Below are positions 16,748 through 25,052 of a stretch of 32,001 bases of DNA, piece by piece. The notes under the pieces are model-generated. The model did not search any database. It had not been told where the DNA came from and saw nothing but the letters and a program-made list of their open reading frames with translations. Within the stretch, counting starts at the first letter, position 1, and the number at the start of each line of letters is the position of its first letter. Source of the stretch: Marinitenerispora sediminis. Lineage in GTDB: Bacteria; Actinomycetota; Actinomycetes; Streptosporangiales; Streptosporangiaceae. The translations under genes were made by a program, and so were the position numbers. The DNA lies in assembly GCF_003336425.1 (NCBI RefSeq), contig NZ_QEIO01000058.1, positions 1 through 32,001 on the forward strand. Reading direction: 5' to 3'.

Positions 16748-17656
16748 ATGGGGGCCTTGACCCGGTCCCGGGCCGGCCGCCCGGCGCGGGACCTCGAGTA
16801 CGCGGTGATCGACGTGGAGACGACCGGCCTGGACCCGGTCGGCGGTGCCCGCGTCTGCGAGGTGGCGGTGCTGCGGATGCGCGGCGACGGCACGGTGCTC
16901 CGCGAGTTCACCACACTGCTCGACCCCCGGGGACCGGTCACCGGTCAGGAGTTCCACGGCATCGGTTCCGGTGACGTGGTGGGGGCGCCGAGCGCGGCCG
17001 ATATCGCCGACGAGCTCGCCCGGCTGTGCGCCGGCGCGGTGGTCGTGGGCCACAAACTCGACTTCGAGGAGGGCTTCCTCGCCGCCGAGTTCGGCGCGTG
17101 GCTGCCCGACGGCATGCCCGGCCTGTGCACGCTGCGCGCGCTGCGCTCGCAACTCGACCTGGAGCGCTACTCGCTGCCCTGGGCCAGCCACACGCTGAAC
17201 GGGCACTGGCCCACCGGCCAGCACACCGCGCTCGGCGACGCACGGGCCTGCGCCCAGCTGCTGGCGGAACTGCTGCACAACGCCCCGGGGGAGCTCCGCT
17301 ACACGGGGCCCGCGCCGCTCGCGCCGCCGCCCGCGCCCCTGCCGGAGGCCGCCTCCCGGCCGCGGCTCAAACCGCGCCGCCGGGTCGACGGCCTGACCGC
17401 CCGGCTGCCCAACGGGGGCATCCGCTCGACTCCGGCGCATCCGCTCCGGCCGTGGCCGGCGTGCTGGCGGCCCGACGAACTCGACGCCGCCAGGTGCGGG
17501 GGGCGCTTCGATCCCGAGCAGCGGGCGGCCGCCGCCGCGGCGGCCGCGCGGCGCCGCCGCCGCAGGGAGGCGGCGGGGGCAGCCGTGGCGCTGACCGGGG
17601 CGGCGGCCACGGCCGCCGCCGTGGCCGCGGTCCGCCGCCGGCTGCGCGGTCGCTGA
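16748..17656 (+). CDS. DEDDh 3'-5' exonuclease with a C-terminal extension
   Basis: A 302-residue protein whose first 180 residues are a DnaQ-like exonuclease. ExoI is VIDVETTGLDP (Asp22, Glu24), and ExoIII is HTALGDARACAQLL (general-base His and metal Asp). ExoII reads GHKLDFEEGFL (101-111), where the usual HN-x-FD has Lys for Asn and Glu107 for the catalytic Asp, so activity may be altered. Residues 185-302 are a Pro/Arg-rich linker (with CWRPDELDAARCGG) and an Ala/Arg-rich tail. The role is probably DNA or RNA trimming or repair rather than polymerase proofreading. ATG 16748 has GGTGGGG about 7 bp upstream. GTG 16709 is an alternative start. A terminator stem begins inside the last codons. 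Confidence 0.8.
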   Translation: MGALTRSRAGRPARDLEYAVIDVETTGLDPVGGARVCEVAVLRMRGDGTVLREFTTLLDPRGPVTGQEFHGIGSGDVVGAPSAADIADELARLCAGAVVVGHKLDFEEGFLAAEFGAWLPDGMPGLCTLRALRSQLDLERYSLPWASHTLNGHWPTGQHTALGDARACAQLLAELLHNAPGELRYTGPAPLAPPPAPLPEAASRPRLKPRRRVDGLTARLPNGGIRSTPAHPLRPWPACWRPDELDAARCGGRFDPEQRAAAAAAAARRRRRREAAGAAVALTGAAATAAAVAAVRRRLRGR

Positions 17657-17676
17657 GCCGGCGGCGGACCGCGGCC
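17623..17676. terminator. 20-bp hairpin straddling the exonuclease stop codon
   Basis: The arms 17623-17642 and 17657-17676 are perfectly complementary over 20 bp. The 14-nt loop (17643-17656) ends with the TGA stop codon, so the left arm lies inside the coding sequence and encodes part of the Arg-rich C-terminus. It lies between convergent genes and can serve both strands. Confidence 0.8.
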
Positions 17677-17683
17677 GGCCGCC

Positions 17684-17923
17684 TCAGAGGCCGGAGAGCG
17701 CCAGCAGGACGGCGGCGATGAGCATGCTCCCGCCGACGGCGGTCAACGTGGCCCGCCCGCTCTCCGTCAGCCGCGCCGGCACCGCGCGCACCCGGAGCGC
17801 GGAGGCGGAACCGGCGGTCACCCGGTGCCGTTCGGGTCGGCGGCGGGCCGCGATCCGGGGCAGCCGGTTGAACAGCGCGACCGACACGAGAGCGGCACCG
17901 ACGACGATGAGCGCGAGCGACAC
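17684..17923 (-). CDS. Small two-TM membrane protein of unknown function
   Basis: A 79-residue protein starting at GTG 17923, which has AAGGA 8 bp upstream. The open frame extends to 17983 without a better start. A first membrane segment occupies about residues 1-17 (SLALIVVGAALVSVALF), then a basic loop RLPRIAARRRPERHR, and a second segment occupies about 59-78 (LTAVGGSMLIAAVLLALSGL). I do not recognise the family. It converges on the exonuclease gene and shares its terminator hairpin. No operon partner is visible. Confidence 0.6.
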   Translation of the reverse strand: MSLALIVVGAALVSVALFNRLPRIAARRRPERHRVTAGSASALRVRAVPARLTESGRATLTAVGGSMLIAAVLLALSGL

Positions 17924-18234
17924 CTTCGGCGTCCTTCGGGGAGAGCGGAGACCAACGGCACAGGATTCTGCCGGAGATTTCACCGGACGTAGCGCCTGAT
18001 GTCGGATCTGGGCCGGTTGCGGCCATCCGATACGGCATTGCCCGGCCGGAGGGGGAGCGCGCCGCGACCTCGCCGATCGGCCGGCCGCCGTCGGTGACGG
18101 GCCGGGCGGCGTCGCGGCGGTGCCGGGGAGTCAGGGCGGCGTCGACGCGGGACGCGGCCGGCCTTCCGTCCCCCTCGTCCCGCCGGCGAGGCGCGGCTCG
18201 TCGCTGGGAGCGGCGGAGCGCGGGGCCGCTGGCC
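17924..18234. other. 311-bp gene-free gap upstream of the small membrane protein
   Basis: No frame here looks coding. TCGGAT (18002-18007) and ATCCGA (18025-18030) with inner GGCC pairs form a hairpin that could be a late terminator for map, which ends at 18235. A modest AT-rich patch at 17960-17990 may hold the promoter of the small membrane protein. The rest, 18060-18234, is uniform GC-rich sequence. Confidence 0.4.
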
Positions 18235-19017
18235 TCACGGCCGCGCCCGCGTGGGCAGGGTGAGGATCTCGGCTCCGTCGTCGGTGATGGCGATCGTGTG
18301 CTCACTGTGCGCGGTGCGGCAGCCGGTCGCGCTGCGCAGCGTCCACCCGTCGGCATCGGTGACGAGTTCGGCGGTGTCGGCCATGACCCACGGCTCCAGG
18401 GCCAGCAGCAGCCCGGGGCGCAGTCTGTACCCGCGGCCGGGGCGACCGGTGTTCGCGACGTGCGGGTCCTGGTGCATCGTCGAGCCGATTCCGTGGCCTC
18501 CGAACTCGGTGTTGATCGGGTACCCCGCCTCGCGGAGGACCGTGCCGATGGCGTGGGAGATGTCGCCGACGCGGGCCCCGGGGCCGGCGGCGGCGATCCC
18601 CGCGGCCAGCGCGCGCTCGGTGGCGCTGATCATCGCGACGCTCTGCGCAGGCTTCGCCTCGCCCACGATGAAGCTGATGGCGGCGTCCGCGGCGACTCCG
18701 CCCTTGGAGACGGCGAGGTCCAGTGTCAGCAGGTCGCCGTCGGCGAGCGCGTAGTCGTAGGGCCGCCCGTGGAGCACGGCGTCGTTGACGCCCGTGCAGA
18801 TGTAGTGGCCGAACGGGCCGCGGCCGAAGGACGGCTCGTAGTCGACGTAGCAGGACAGCGCTCCGGCCTCGGCGATCATGTCCCGGGCCCAGCGGTCGAT
18901 CTCCAGAAGGTTGGTGCCGACCGCGCTGCGGCTCTTCAGCGCCTGCAGGATGTCGGCGACCAGGGCGCCGGTGTCCCGTGCCTGGGGCAGTCGGGCGGGG
19001 GTAAGGATCTCGATCAC
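18235..19017 (-). CDS. map: Type I methionine aminopeptidase, probable second copy
   Basis: It removes the initiator methionine from new proteins. The protein is 260 residues. All dinuclear-metal ligands are present: Asp100 (LTLDLA), Asp111 (AADAAISF), His175 (GGHGIGSTMH), Glu208 (LLALEPW) and Glu239 (AHSEHTIAI). His83 (VLHGRP) and His182 are the substrate-side histidines. GTG 19017 is chosen because GAGGAAGG lies 6 bp before it. The essential map copy of actinomycetes usually sits in the ribosomal protein region near secY, adk and infA. None of those are here, so this is probably a paralogue. It diverges from a small XRE regulator with a shared palindrome between the promoters, which suggests regulated expression. 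Confidence 0.92.
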   Translation of the reverse strand: MIEILTPARLPQARDTGALVADILQALKSRSAVGTNLLEIDRWARDMIAEAGALSCYVDYEPSFGRGPFGHYICTGVNDAVLHGRPYDYALADGDLLTLDLAVSKGGVAADAAISFIVGEAKPAQSVAMISATERALAAGIAAAGPGARVGDISHAIGTVLREAGYPINTEFGGHGIGSTMHQDPHVANTGRPGRGYRLRPGLLLALEPWVMADTAELVTDADGWTLRSATGCRTAHSEHTIAITDDGAEILTLPTRARP

Positions 19018-19043
19018 GTGGCGCCTTCCTCGAACAGCCAATA

Positions 19044-19083
19044 ACTATACCGGCCATATTATCCCGGTACTAGAATCGGGGGC
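19044..19083. promoter_or_regulatory. Back-to-back map and XRE promoters with a shared palindrome
   Basis: TACCGG (19048-19053) and CCGGTA (19064-19069) form a perfect inverted repeat with a 10-bp AT-rich spacer, extended outwards by CTAT/CTAG. On the plus strand TAGAAT (19071-19076) is 7 nt from ATG 19084, so the XRE message is leaderless. On the minus strand TATAGT (19049-19044) serves map, with a leader of about 20 nt. The palindrome lies between both -10 elements and is the probable XRE operator, so the regulator would control itself and map together. Confidence 0.65.
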
Positions 19084-19386
19084 ATGGTCAGGTTGCCGCT
19101 CACTCCCGCAGAGGTCGAACGCGGACAGCGCCTCGGTGCCCTCCTCCGCCGGGCCCGGGGGCAGCGCTCGATGCTCGATACCGCGCTGGACGCCCGTGTC
19201 TCGCCGGAGACCCTGCGCAAGATCGAGTCGGGGCGGGTCGCCACCCCCGCCTTCCCGACCATCGCGGCGATCGCCGATGTCCTCGGCCTCTCCCTGGACG
19301 CGGTGTGGGCCGAGATCAACCAGCCCGAACACGGTGCCGGACCGGCCGGTTCCGGTCGCGACGCGCGTGAGCGGCTGGCCTCGTAG
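19084..19386 (+). CDS. XRE-family (helix-turn-helix) transcriptional regulator
   Basis: A 100-residue protein that is little more than a DNA-binding domain. Residues 12-67 carry a Cro/C1-type helix-turn-helix, with ALLRRARGQRSMLDTALDA, then the recognition region VSPETLRKIESGRVATPAF and the closing TIAAIADVLGLSLDAVWAE. The short polar tail (70-100) has no sensor domain. ATG 19084 is 7 nt after TAGAAT and has no ribosome site, so translation is probably leaderless. The gene diverges from map and probably regulates it through the palindrome at 19048-19069. What signal it reads is unknown. Confidence 0.88.
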   Translation: MVRLPLTPAEVERGQRLGALLRRARGQRSMLDTALDARVSPETLRKIESGRVATPAFPTIAAIADVLGLSLDAVWAEINQPEHGAGPAGSGRDARERLAS

Positions 19387-19473
19387 GCCCCGCTCCCGCA
19401 GCCGCGTTCCAGGCGCCGGGAGGACCGCTCGCGCGGGCGGGCGGCTCGCCACGGGCCTTGGCGGCCGGTCGGC

Positions 19474-20106
19474 CTAGGCCCGGCGGTGCACCGCCCGCTC
19501 GACCGTGCCGGCGTCCACGCCCAGGGCCCGGAGGGCGAACGCCGTCACCAGCGCGTGCGCGTCGTCGAACGCCGTTTCGCCCCGCGAGAGCGGGACCCGC
19601 TGCGCGCCGATGAGGGCGAGCACGAGTTTGGCGGTGGCCTCGGCCGGTACGGCGTCGAACTCGTCGGCCGCCATGCCGGCGCGCAGGATCTCGACGAGCA
19701 GGCGCTGCATGGGCGCGACGTGGTCGGCGAGCGCCTGGTAGGCGTCCGGACCGAGGCTCGCGCCGAGCTCCGCCGCCGCCGGGTGCGGATGCTGGACGAT
19801 TCCCTCCAGCTGGAACCGGACGAAGACCGACATCCGCTCGGCGGCCGTGGCGTCGGAGGGAAGCTCGTCCTGGTACCGGCGGACGAAGCCGGAGGTGACC
19901 TGCTCGGTGAAGGCGAGCAGCAGCGCGGGCTTGTCCGGGAAGTAGTTGTACAGCGCGGTGCGGGTGATGCCGGCGGCCGCGGCGACGTCGGTCATCGAGA
20001 TCTCGTCGATCCCCTGCGTGCGGGTGAGGGACGCCACCGCCGCCATGATCCGCTCCCGGGTCTGGGCGCGGTGCGCGGCGATGGTGGGGGCCGAGATCTT
20101 GGGCAT
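19474..20106 (-). CDS. TetR-family transcriptional regulator
   Basis: A 210-residue repressor-type protein. The N-terminal helix-turn-helix (about residues 17-63) reads RERIMAAVASLTRTQGIDEI, SMTDVAAAAGITRTALYNYF and PDKPALLLAF, the standard TetR pattern. The remaining helices form an all-alpha ligand and dimer domain with no recognisable ligand motif. It lies 102 bp downstream of the heme oxygenase gene on the same strand, with a strong palindrome between them. Several TGACA/TGTCA palindromes lie at the heme oxygenase promoter and are plausible operators for it. Heme or biliverdin as the effector is only a guess from context. The 3' end converges on the XRE gene. Confidence 0.9.
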   Translation of the reverse strand: MPKISAPTIAAHRAQTRERIMAAVASLTRTQGIDEISMTDVAAAAGITRTALYNYFPDKPALLLAFTEQVTSGFVRRYQDELPSDATAAERMSVFVRFQLEGIVQHPHPAAAELGASLGPDAYQALADHVAPMQRLLVEILRAGMAADEFDAVPAEATAKLVLALIGAQRVPLSRGETAFDDAHALVTAFALRALGVDAGTVERAVHRRA

Positions 20107-20167
20107 GGCACCTATCGTCGCACGCGGCGCGGGCCACCGGTCCGTCCCCGGTAGCCCGCGCCGGGCG

Positions 20168-20189
20168 GCCGAGGCCGGCCGGCCTCGGC
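20168..20189 (-). terminator. Palindrome between heme oxygenase and tetR
   Basis: A perfect 22-bp palindrome (centre CCGG) starts 20 bp after the heme oxygenase stop and ends about 62 bp before the tetR start. It probably terminates or attenuates heme oxygenase transcripts, partly uncoupling tetR. Confidence 0.6.
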
Positions 20190-20208
20190 GGGCCCACGCC
20201 CGAGGCGG

Positions 20209-20895
20209 TCAGGCCGCCAGGTCGGCCGGGTGGCGGCGGCCGAGGTCGGCCAGGACCTCGACGTTGAGCTGGTAGGCCAGCCGGGTCTCGTCGATGACGC
20301 GCTCCCGCTCGCCCTCGTCGAGCGGCAGGGCGTCGAGGCGCTCGCGGTAGGCCGCCTTGAAGGCGGGCAGGCTGCCGAGCGCGCCGAAGTCGTAGAAGGC
20401 GGCACCGGCGTCGGCGCCGAGCCCGTAGCTGCGGGCGGCGACGCGGCGGATGAACTGACCGCCGGAGAGGTCCCCGAGGTAGCGGGTGTAGTGGTGTGCG
20501 ACGTACCCGGCCGGCCAGTCGAGCGTCTGCCGGATGCGTGCCACGTAGGTGGTGGTCGGCCGGCTCGGGCGTACGGCCTGCGCCCAGTGGGGGCCGTACA
20601 GCGCCGCGAGGTCGAGGCGCAGCGCCGGCAGGCGGTACAGGTCCCGGGTCACCACAGGGCCGGCCACCGGGTCCTCGGCGAGGGCCTCGGCGACCTCCTC
20701 CAGTGCGGCGTAGGCGAAGTAGTGCTGCGCGACCATGGCGGCGTAGCCCTCGCGGGACAGCCGCCCGGCGAGGAGCGCCCGGGTGAAGCCGTGCTCCTCG
20801 GCGTCGGTGTGCCGGTGCCACGTGGCGGCCCGGAGCCGCTCCGAGAAGGGAGCCGCCGTGTGCTCCTCGACCGCCGTCCGCTGGTCCGCAGCCAC
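20209..20895 (-). CDS. Heme oxygenase (biliverdin-producing, HmuO-like)
   Basis: It opens heme to biliverdin, CO and Fe(II). The protein is 228 residues, close to Corynebacterium HmuO. The proximal heme ligand is probably His29 in LRAATWHRHTDAEE. The distal helix signature is LGDLSGGQFIRR, with the flexible glycines that bend over the heme. The conserved HHYTRYLGD precedes it. Start GTG 20895 has GAAGGG about 9 bp upstream. The open frame to 21018 runs across the promoter palindromes and is unlikely to be translated. Expected roles are iron acquisition or heme detoxification. I see no iron box upstream, which suggests control by the adjacent TetR protein. Confidence 0.93.
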   Translation of the reverse strand: MAADQRTAVEEHTAAPFSERLRAATWHRHTDAEEHGFTRALLAGRLSREGYAAMVAQHYFAYAALEEVAEALAEDPVAGPVVTRDLYRLPALRLDLAALYGPHWAQAVRPSRPTTTYVARIRQTLDWPAGYVAHHYTRYLGDLSGGQFIRRVAARSYGLGADAGAAFYDFGALGSLPAFKAAYRERLDALPLDEGERERVIDETRLAYQLNVEVLADLGRRHPADLAA

Positions 20896-20972
20896 GCGCC
20901 CACCCTTCCCCTCGCACCGGAAGGCGGCCGCCGGGCGCGCCCGCGGGAACCGGCGGACCATGGCGAACCGCA

Positions 20973-21034
20973 AATTTAGTGACATCATGTCAGCAAGCCG
21001 GGTGCCGCTGTCAAGCATGTTCTGACACAGTGTC
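20973..21034 (-). promoter_or_regulatory. Heme oxygenase promoter with a cluster of TGACA/TGTCA palindromes
   Basis: TAAATT (minus, 20978-20973) is a -10-like hexamer about 80 bp before the start codon. Immediately upstream is TGACA-N3-TGTCA (20980-20992). A second site TGTCA-N9-TGACA (21009-21027) contains a -35-like TTGACA on the minus strand. A third, GACACAGTGTC (21024-21034), overlaps the second by 4 bp. Such clustered short palindromes are typical TetR-family operators. The neighbouring TetR protein is the obvious candidate. Confidence 0.5.
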
Positions 21035-21091
21035 GTGAAGATCCGCGGGCCGGTGCGCGGCCGACCTGCGCGTACCCGCCGTGACGTGCCC

Positions 21092-21116
21092 GTTCGCCGC
21101 GGCCGCGGGAGGGTAT
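21092..21116 (+). promoter_or_regulatory. Possible SigB-like stress promoter for the signalling operon (gap 21039-21449)
   Basis: GGGTAT (21111-21116) matches the -10 of stress sigma factors of the Streptomyces SigB type (GGGTAC/T). GTTCG (21092-21096) lies 14 bp upstream in the -35 position but fits only partly. The 410-bp gap 21039-21449 otherwise holds no convincing gene. A short AT-rich patch at 21217-21236 could be a second promoter. The leader before the SpoIIE-type gene would be about 325 nt from the first site. Confidence 0.3.
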
Positions 21117-21449
21117 CCTGGCGACGGTGAGGGGCGCCGGACCATTCGCCCCGCGCCCGACCCCCGGAGCCCAGGACCGGTCCCGTACTCCCGCTGGCGG
21201 TGACGCAGAACCGCCGATTATCTTCTTAGTGGTCTTGGCGCCGCGAGATCGCGTGCCGACGCGCCGCGCCGCCGGTCGCCGCGGTATCCGGTGGGGAGCC
21301 GGAGCGCCGCGGCGCGGCAGGGGGAACCGGAGGCGCCCGCGGGCGCGATGTACAGACGTCGGGGGACGGTCACGAGACCACCGTGGACGCGAGGAGCCGG
21401 GCCGACGTAGAGGCGATGAGTGGATATCAGGAAAACGGAGCACCAGCCT

Positions 21450-22688
21450 GTGGCTGTGACAGATTCCTCCGCGGCGAGGCCGGAGTACGCCGGCCCCGCG
21501 CCGGGTGAGGCTGCCGTGACGGCGGAGGCCTCCGCCGTCGCGGAATCCGTCGAGATCCTGCTGATCGAGGACGATCCCCAGGACGCGTTCCTGGTCGAGG
21601 AGCTGCTGGCCGACACGAACCTCGACGCCACCATCACCTGGGTCGACACCCTGCGGGCCGCCCGGGACCGCCTGCCCGGCTTCCGCGGCTGCGTGCTGCT
21701 CGACCTCAACCTGCCCGACGCCGGCGGGATGGAGCTGCTGCGGGAGGTGCTCACCACGGCGGAGTCGGCCGCCGTCGTGGTGCTGACCGGGCTCAACGAC
21801 GAGCACGAGGGCGCCGCCGCGGTCGCCGCCGGGGCGCAGGACTACCTGGTCAAGGGGCAGGTGGACGGCGCGCTGCTCGCGCGCAGCCTGCGCTACTCCA
21901 TCGAGCGCCAGCGCTCCGACGAGAACGCCCGCCAGCTCCGCGAGGCCGAGATGTACGCCCGCGAGAACATGCGCCTGGAGCGCGGCCTGCTGCCCCAGGT
22001 GCTGCTGGACCGCTCCCCGCTGACGCACCGCTCGTTCTACCGGCCGGGCCGCAAGCGCGCGCTCGTGGGCGGCGACTTCTTCGACGCCGTCGAGAAGAAC
22101 GGCACCACGCACGTCATCATCGGCGACGTCAGCGGGCACGGGCCGGACGAGGCGGCGCTCGGCGTCAACCTGCGTATCGCCTGGCGGGCGCTGGTCGTGG
22201 GCGGCGTCCGCGAGGAGGAGCTGCTGCCCGCGCTCGAAGAGATCCTGACCACCGAGCGCGCCCAGGACGAGATGTACGCGACCCTCTGCCAGGTCAGCCT
22301 GGACACCGGCAGCGAGACCCTGCGGATCCGGCTGTTCGGCCACCCGCCGCCGCTCGTCCTCTCCGACGGCATCGAGGAGGTCGCGGCCACGCCGCGGCCG
22401 CCGCTCGGGGTTTTCCCCGACTCCGACCTCTCCGTCGACGAGTGGCCGTTCCCGCGCGGCGCCACCCTGCTGCTCTACACCGACGGGCTGGTCGACGCCT
22501 ACGACGGCGCGCCCCCGGACCGCCTGGAGGTCGGCGGGCTGCGCCGCATCCTGCAGGACATCCGCGACCGGGGCGCCTCGACCGTGGACCTGCCCGAGCG
22601 CCTGGTGGACGAGGCCGAGCGGCGCAACGGCGGCCCGCTGCAGGACGACGTCGCCATGCTGCTCCTCACCCACGGGACCGGTCCGTGA
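21450..22688 (+). CDS. Response regulator with SpoIIE/PP2C-type phosphatase output
   Basis: A 412-residue protein. Residues 35-150 are a receiver domain (EILLIEDDPQDAF, phospho-acceptor Asp85 in LLDLNLPD, Thr113, Lys135). A short coiled linker (150-178) follows, then a SpoIIE-type PP2C phosphatase domain with metal motifs VGGDFFDAV and IIGDVSGHGPDEAA and the late LYTDGLVDA and DDVAMLLL. RsbU-like proteins of this design dephosphorylate anti-anti-sigma factors to release stress sigma factors. The substrate is not in the window. GTG 21450 with GGAG 9 bp upstream is preferred over GTG 21420. The stop overlaps the kinase start by GTGA, so the two are translated together. Confidence 0.9.
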   Translation: MAVTDSSAARPEYAGPAPGEAAVTAEASAVAESVEILLIEDDPQDAFLVEELLADTNLDATITWVDTLRAARDRLPGFRGCVLLDLNLPDAGGMELLREVLTTAESAAVVVLTGLNDEHEGAAAVAAGAQDYLVKGQVDGALLARSLRYSIERQRSDENARQLREAEMYARENMRLERGLLPQVLLDRSPLTHRSFYRPGRKRALVGGDFFDAVEKNGTTHVIIGDVSGHGPDEAALGVNLRIAWRALVVGGVREEELLPALEEILTTERAQDEMYATLCQVSLDTGSETLRIRLFGHPPPLVLSDGIEEVAATPRPPLGVFPDSDLSVDEWPFPRGATLLLYTDGLVDAYDGAPPDRLEVGGLRRILQDIRDRGASTVDLPERLVDEAERRNGGPLQDDVAMLLLTHGTGP

Positions 22689-24423
22689 GCACTGCCCGCA
22701 CCGGCGGGCCGCCGGCGGACGGTCCGGGCTTCGGGCCCGGCCGCCGGACCGGTCCGCGGTGGCTCGCGCACGCCGACCGCTGGACACTGCGCCGCCGGGT
22801 CAGCGTGCTGCTCGCCGCCGTCGCCGTGGTGCTGGTGGCCTCGGTGGCGACCATCACGCTGAGCGCGCTGCAGGCCTACGACGCCGTCCTGCGCCAGGTC
22901 GACGAGCTCACCCCGGCGCAGAGCGCCGTCCAGCAGACCGTGGCCGCCTACCTGAACCAGGACAACGGGGTCCGCGGCTACGCGCTCACCCGGGACGTCG
23001 AGTTCCTCTCCCCCTACCAGCAGGGGCGCAACTCCCTGGAGGAGGCGCTGCCGCGGCTGGAGGAGGTCGCCGGGACCAACACCGCCATCGACAGCGACAT
23101 CCGCGCGCTGATCGCCGCCGGCGAGGCGTGGCACCGCGACTTCGCCGAACCCACGCTGGCCAAGGTCGACCAGGGCGAGGAGATCACCGCGCAGGACTAC
23201 CGGCTGGGCCGGGAGCGGTTCAACGACCTGCGCAGCGCGGCCAACATCGCCGAGCGCCACATCGACACCGAGCTGCGCGACGCGCGGGAGGGGCAGGCCA
23301 CCGCCACCCAGCAGCTCGTCGCACTGCTCTCCCTGGTGGGGCTGGTGGTGTTCGTGCTGTGCGCGTTCCTGTGGGTGATGCTGCGGCACTGGGTGCTGCG
23401 CCCGCTGGACGAGCTGGGCCGCCACCTCCAGCAGGTCTCCGACGGCTACTACGCGCACCGCATCGTCCTGCACGGCCCCCCCGAGATCCAGCGGGTCGGC
23501 CGGGACGTGGACGCCATGCGTGAACGCATCGTGCACGACCTGCACGAGGTCGCGACCGCGCGGCGCACCCTGCAGGAGCAGTCTGAGCTCCTGGAGCGCC
23601 AGACCGAGGAGCTGCGCCGGTCCAACCTGGAGCTGGAGCAGTTCGCCTACGTCGCCTCCCACGACCTCCAGGAGCCGCTGCGCAAGGTGGCGAGCTTCTG
23701 CCAGCTGCTGCAGCGCCGGTACCACGGCCGGCTGGACGAGAGGGCCGACTCCTACATCGACTTCGCGGTCGAGGGCGCCAAGCGGATGCAGACGCTCATC
23801 AACGACCTGCTCGCCTTCTCCCGGGTCGGACGCACCCGCGACTTCGGGCCGGTGGACCTCAACGTCGCGCTCGATGACGCGCTGCGCAGCCTGGACGCCG
23901 CGCTGGAGGAGGCCGAGGCGGTGGTCACCGGCGACGAGCTGCCCGCGGTCTCCGGCGACCGGACGCTGCTCACCCAGGTGTTCTTCAACCTGGTCGGCAA
24001 CGCGGTGAAGTTCCGCGGCGAGCGGCCGGCGCGGGTGCACGTCAGCGTGCGCCGCGAGCGCGACGAGTGGGTGTTCTGCTGCGCCGACAACGGCATCGGG
24101 ATCGAGCCGCAGTACGCCGAGCGCATCTTCGTGATCTTCCAGCGGCTGCACACCCGCGACAAGTACAGCGGGACCGGGATCGGCCTGGCCATGTGCAAGA
24201 AGATCGTGGAGTTCCACGGCGGGCGCATCTGGCTGGACGCGGAGTCGGAGGAGCCGGGGACGCGGATCTGCTGGTCGCTGCCGGCCCGGCCCGGCACCGT
24301 CCGGGCCGCCGAGGAGCCCGCGGCGGGCGGCGGCGAGAGCGGCGGGTCCGACCGCGAGGGCTCGGACGGCGGGGCGGCCGCGCCCGCGCCGGAGGGGGCC
24401 GGCGACGAGCCGGCCGGAAGCGG

Positions 24424-24427
<4 letters not shown>
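22685..24427 (+). CDS. Membrane sensor histidine kinase (CHASE3-HAMP-HisKA-HATPase)
   Basis: A 580-residue kinase. TM1 is about residues 40-60. The extracytoplasmic region 61-210 has the CHASE3 pattern ([20 protein letters not shown], then [11 protein letters not shown]). TM2 is about 211-233, a HAMP domain runs 234-286, and a coiled coil runs 290-316. A phytochrome-like HisKA has phospho-acceptor His326 in [14 protein letters not shown]. The HATPase has [19 protein letters not shown] and the G box [12 protein letters not shown]. The last 45 residues are a Gly/Glu/Ala-rich tail of no known role. The GTG start overlaps the previous stop and the stop overlaps the next start, both as GTGA. It probably phosphorylates one or both flanking response regulators. 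Confidence 0.92.
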
Positions 24428-24888
<461 letters not shown>

Positions 24889-24946
24889 CCGATGTCACCT
24901 GACCGGAGTTCTGTGCTGTTTGTCCGCTTTGGTTAGCATCACTGGA

Positions 24947-25010
24947 TAGTGTTCGCCGTCGGCGGCCCGTCGCGTACCGGCCCGCGGAACCCGCCCCCCG
25001 GGGTCCGCGG
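24947..25010 (+). promoter_or_regulatory. metQ promoter and leader hairpin
   Basis: TAGTGT (24947-24952) is a -10-like hexamer giving a leader of about 95 nt. In the leader, CCGCGGA plus ACCC (24982-24992) pairs with GGGTCCGCGG (25001-25010), with one bulged A. It is a strong hairpin about 40 nt before the start codon. I looked for a SAM riboswitch and see none of its conserved blocks. The hairpin may be an attenuator or simply GC-rich structure. Confidence 0.35.
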
Positions 25011-25052
25011 CACCCGGGCGCCGGCCGCCGCCCCCCCACGAGGAGTCCCGTC

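Noticed and set aside
21127-21459. Leaderless-type start (TATCCT-N7-GTG) opening a 110-codon frame
   Set aside because: The translation is Arg/Gly-rich and shadow-like, it overlaps the SpoIIE-type start, and TATCCT is better read as part of a promoter for that operon.
24889-25052. SAM riboswitch ahead of metQ
   Set aside because: None of the conserved SAM-I or SAM-IV blocks can be found. Only a plain GC hairpin is present.
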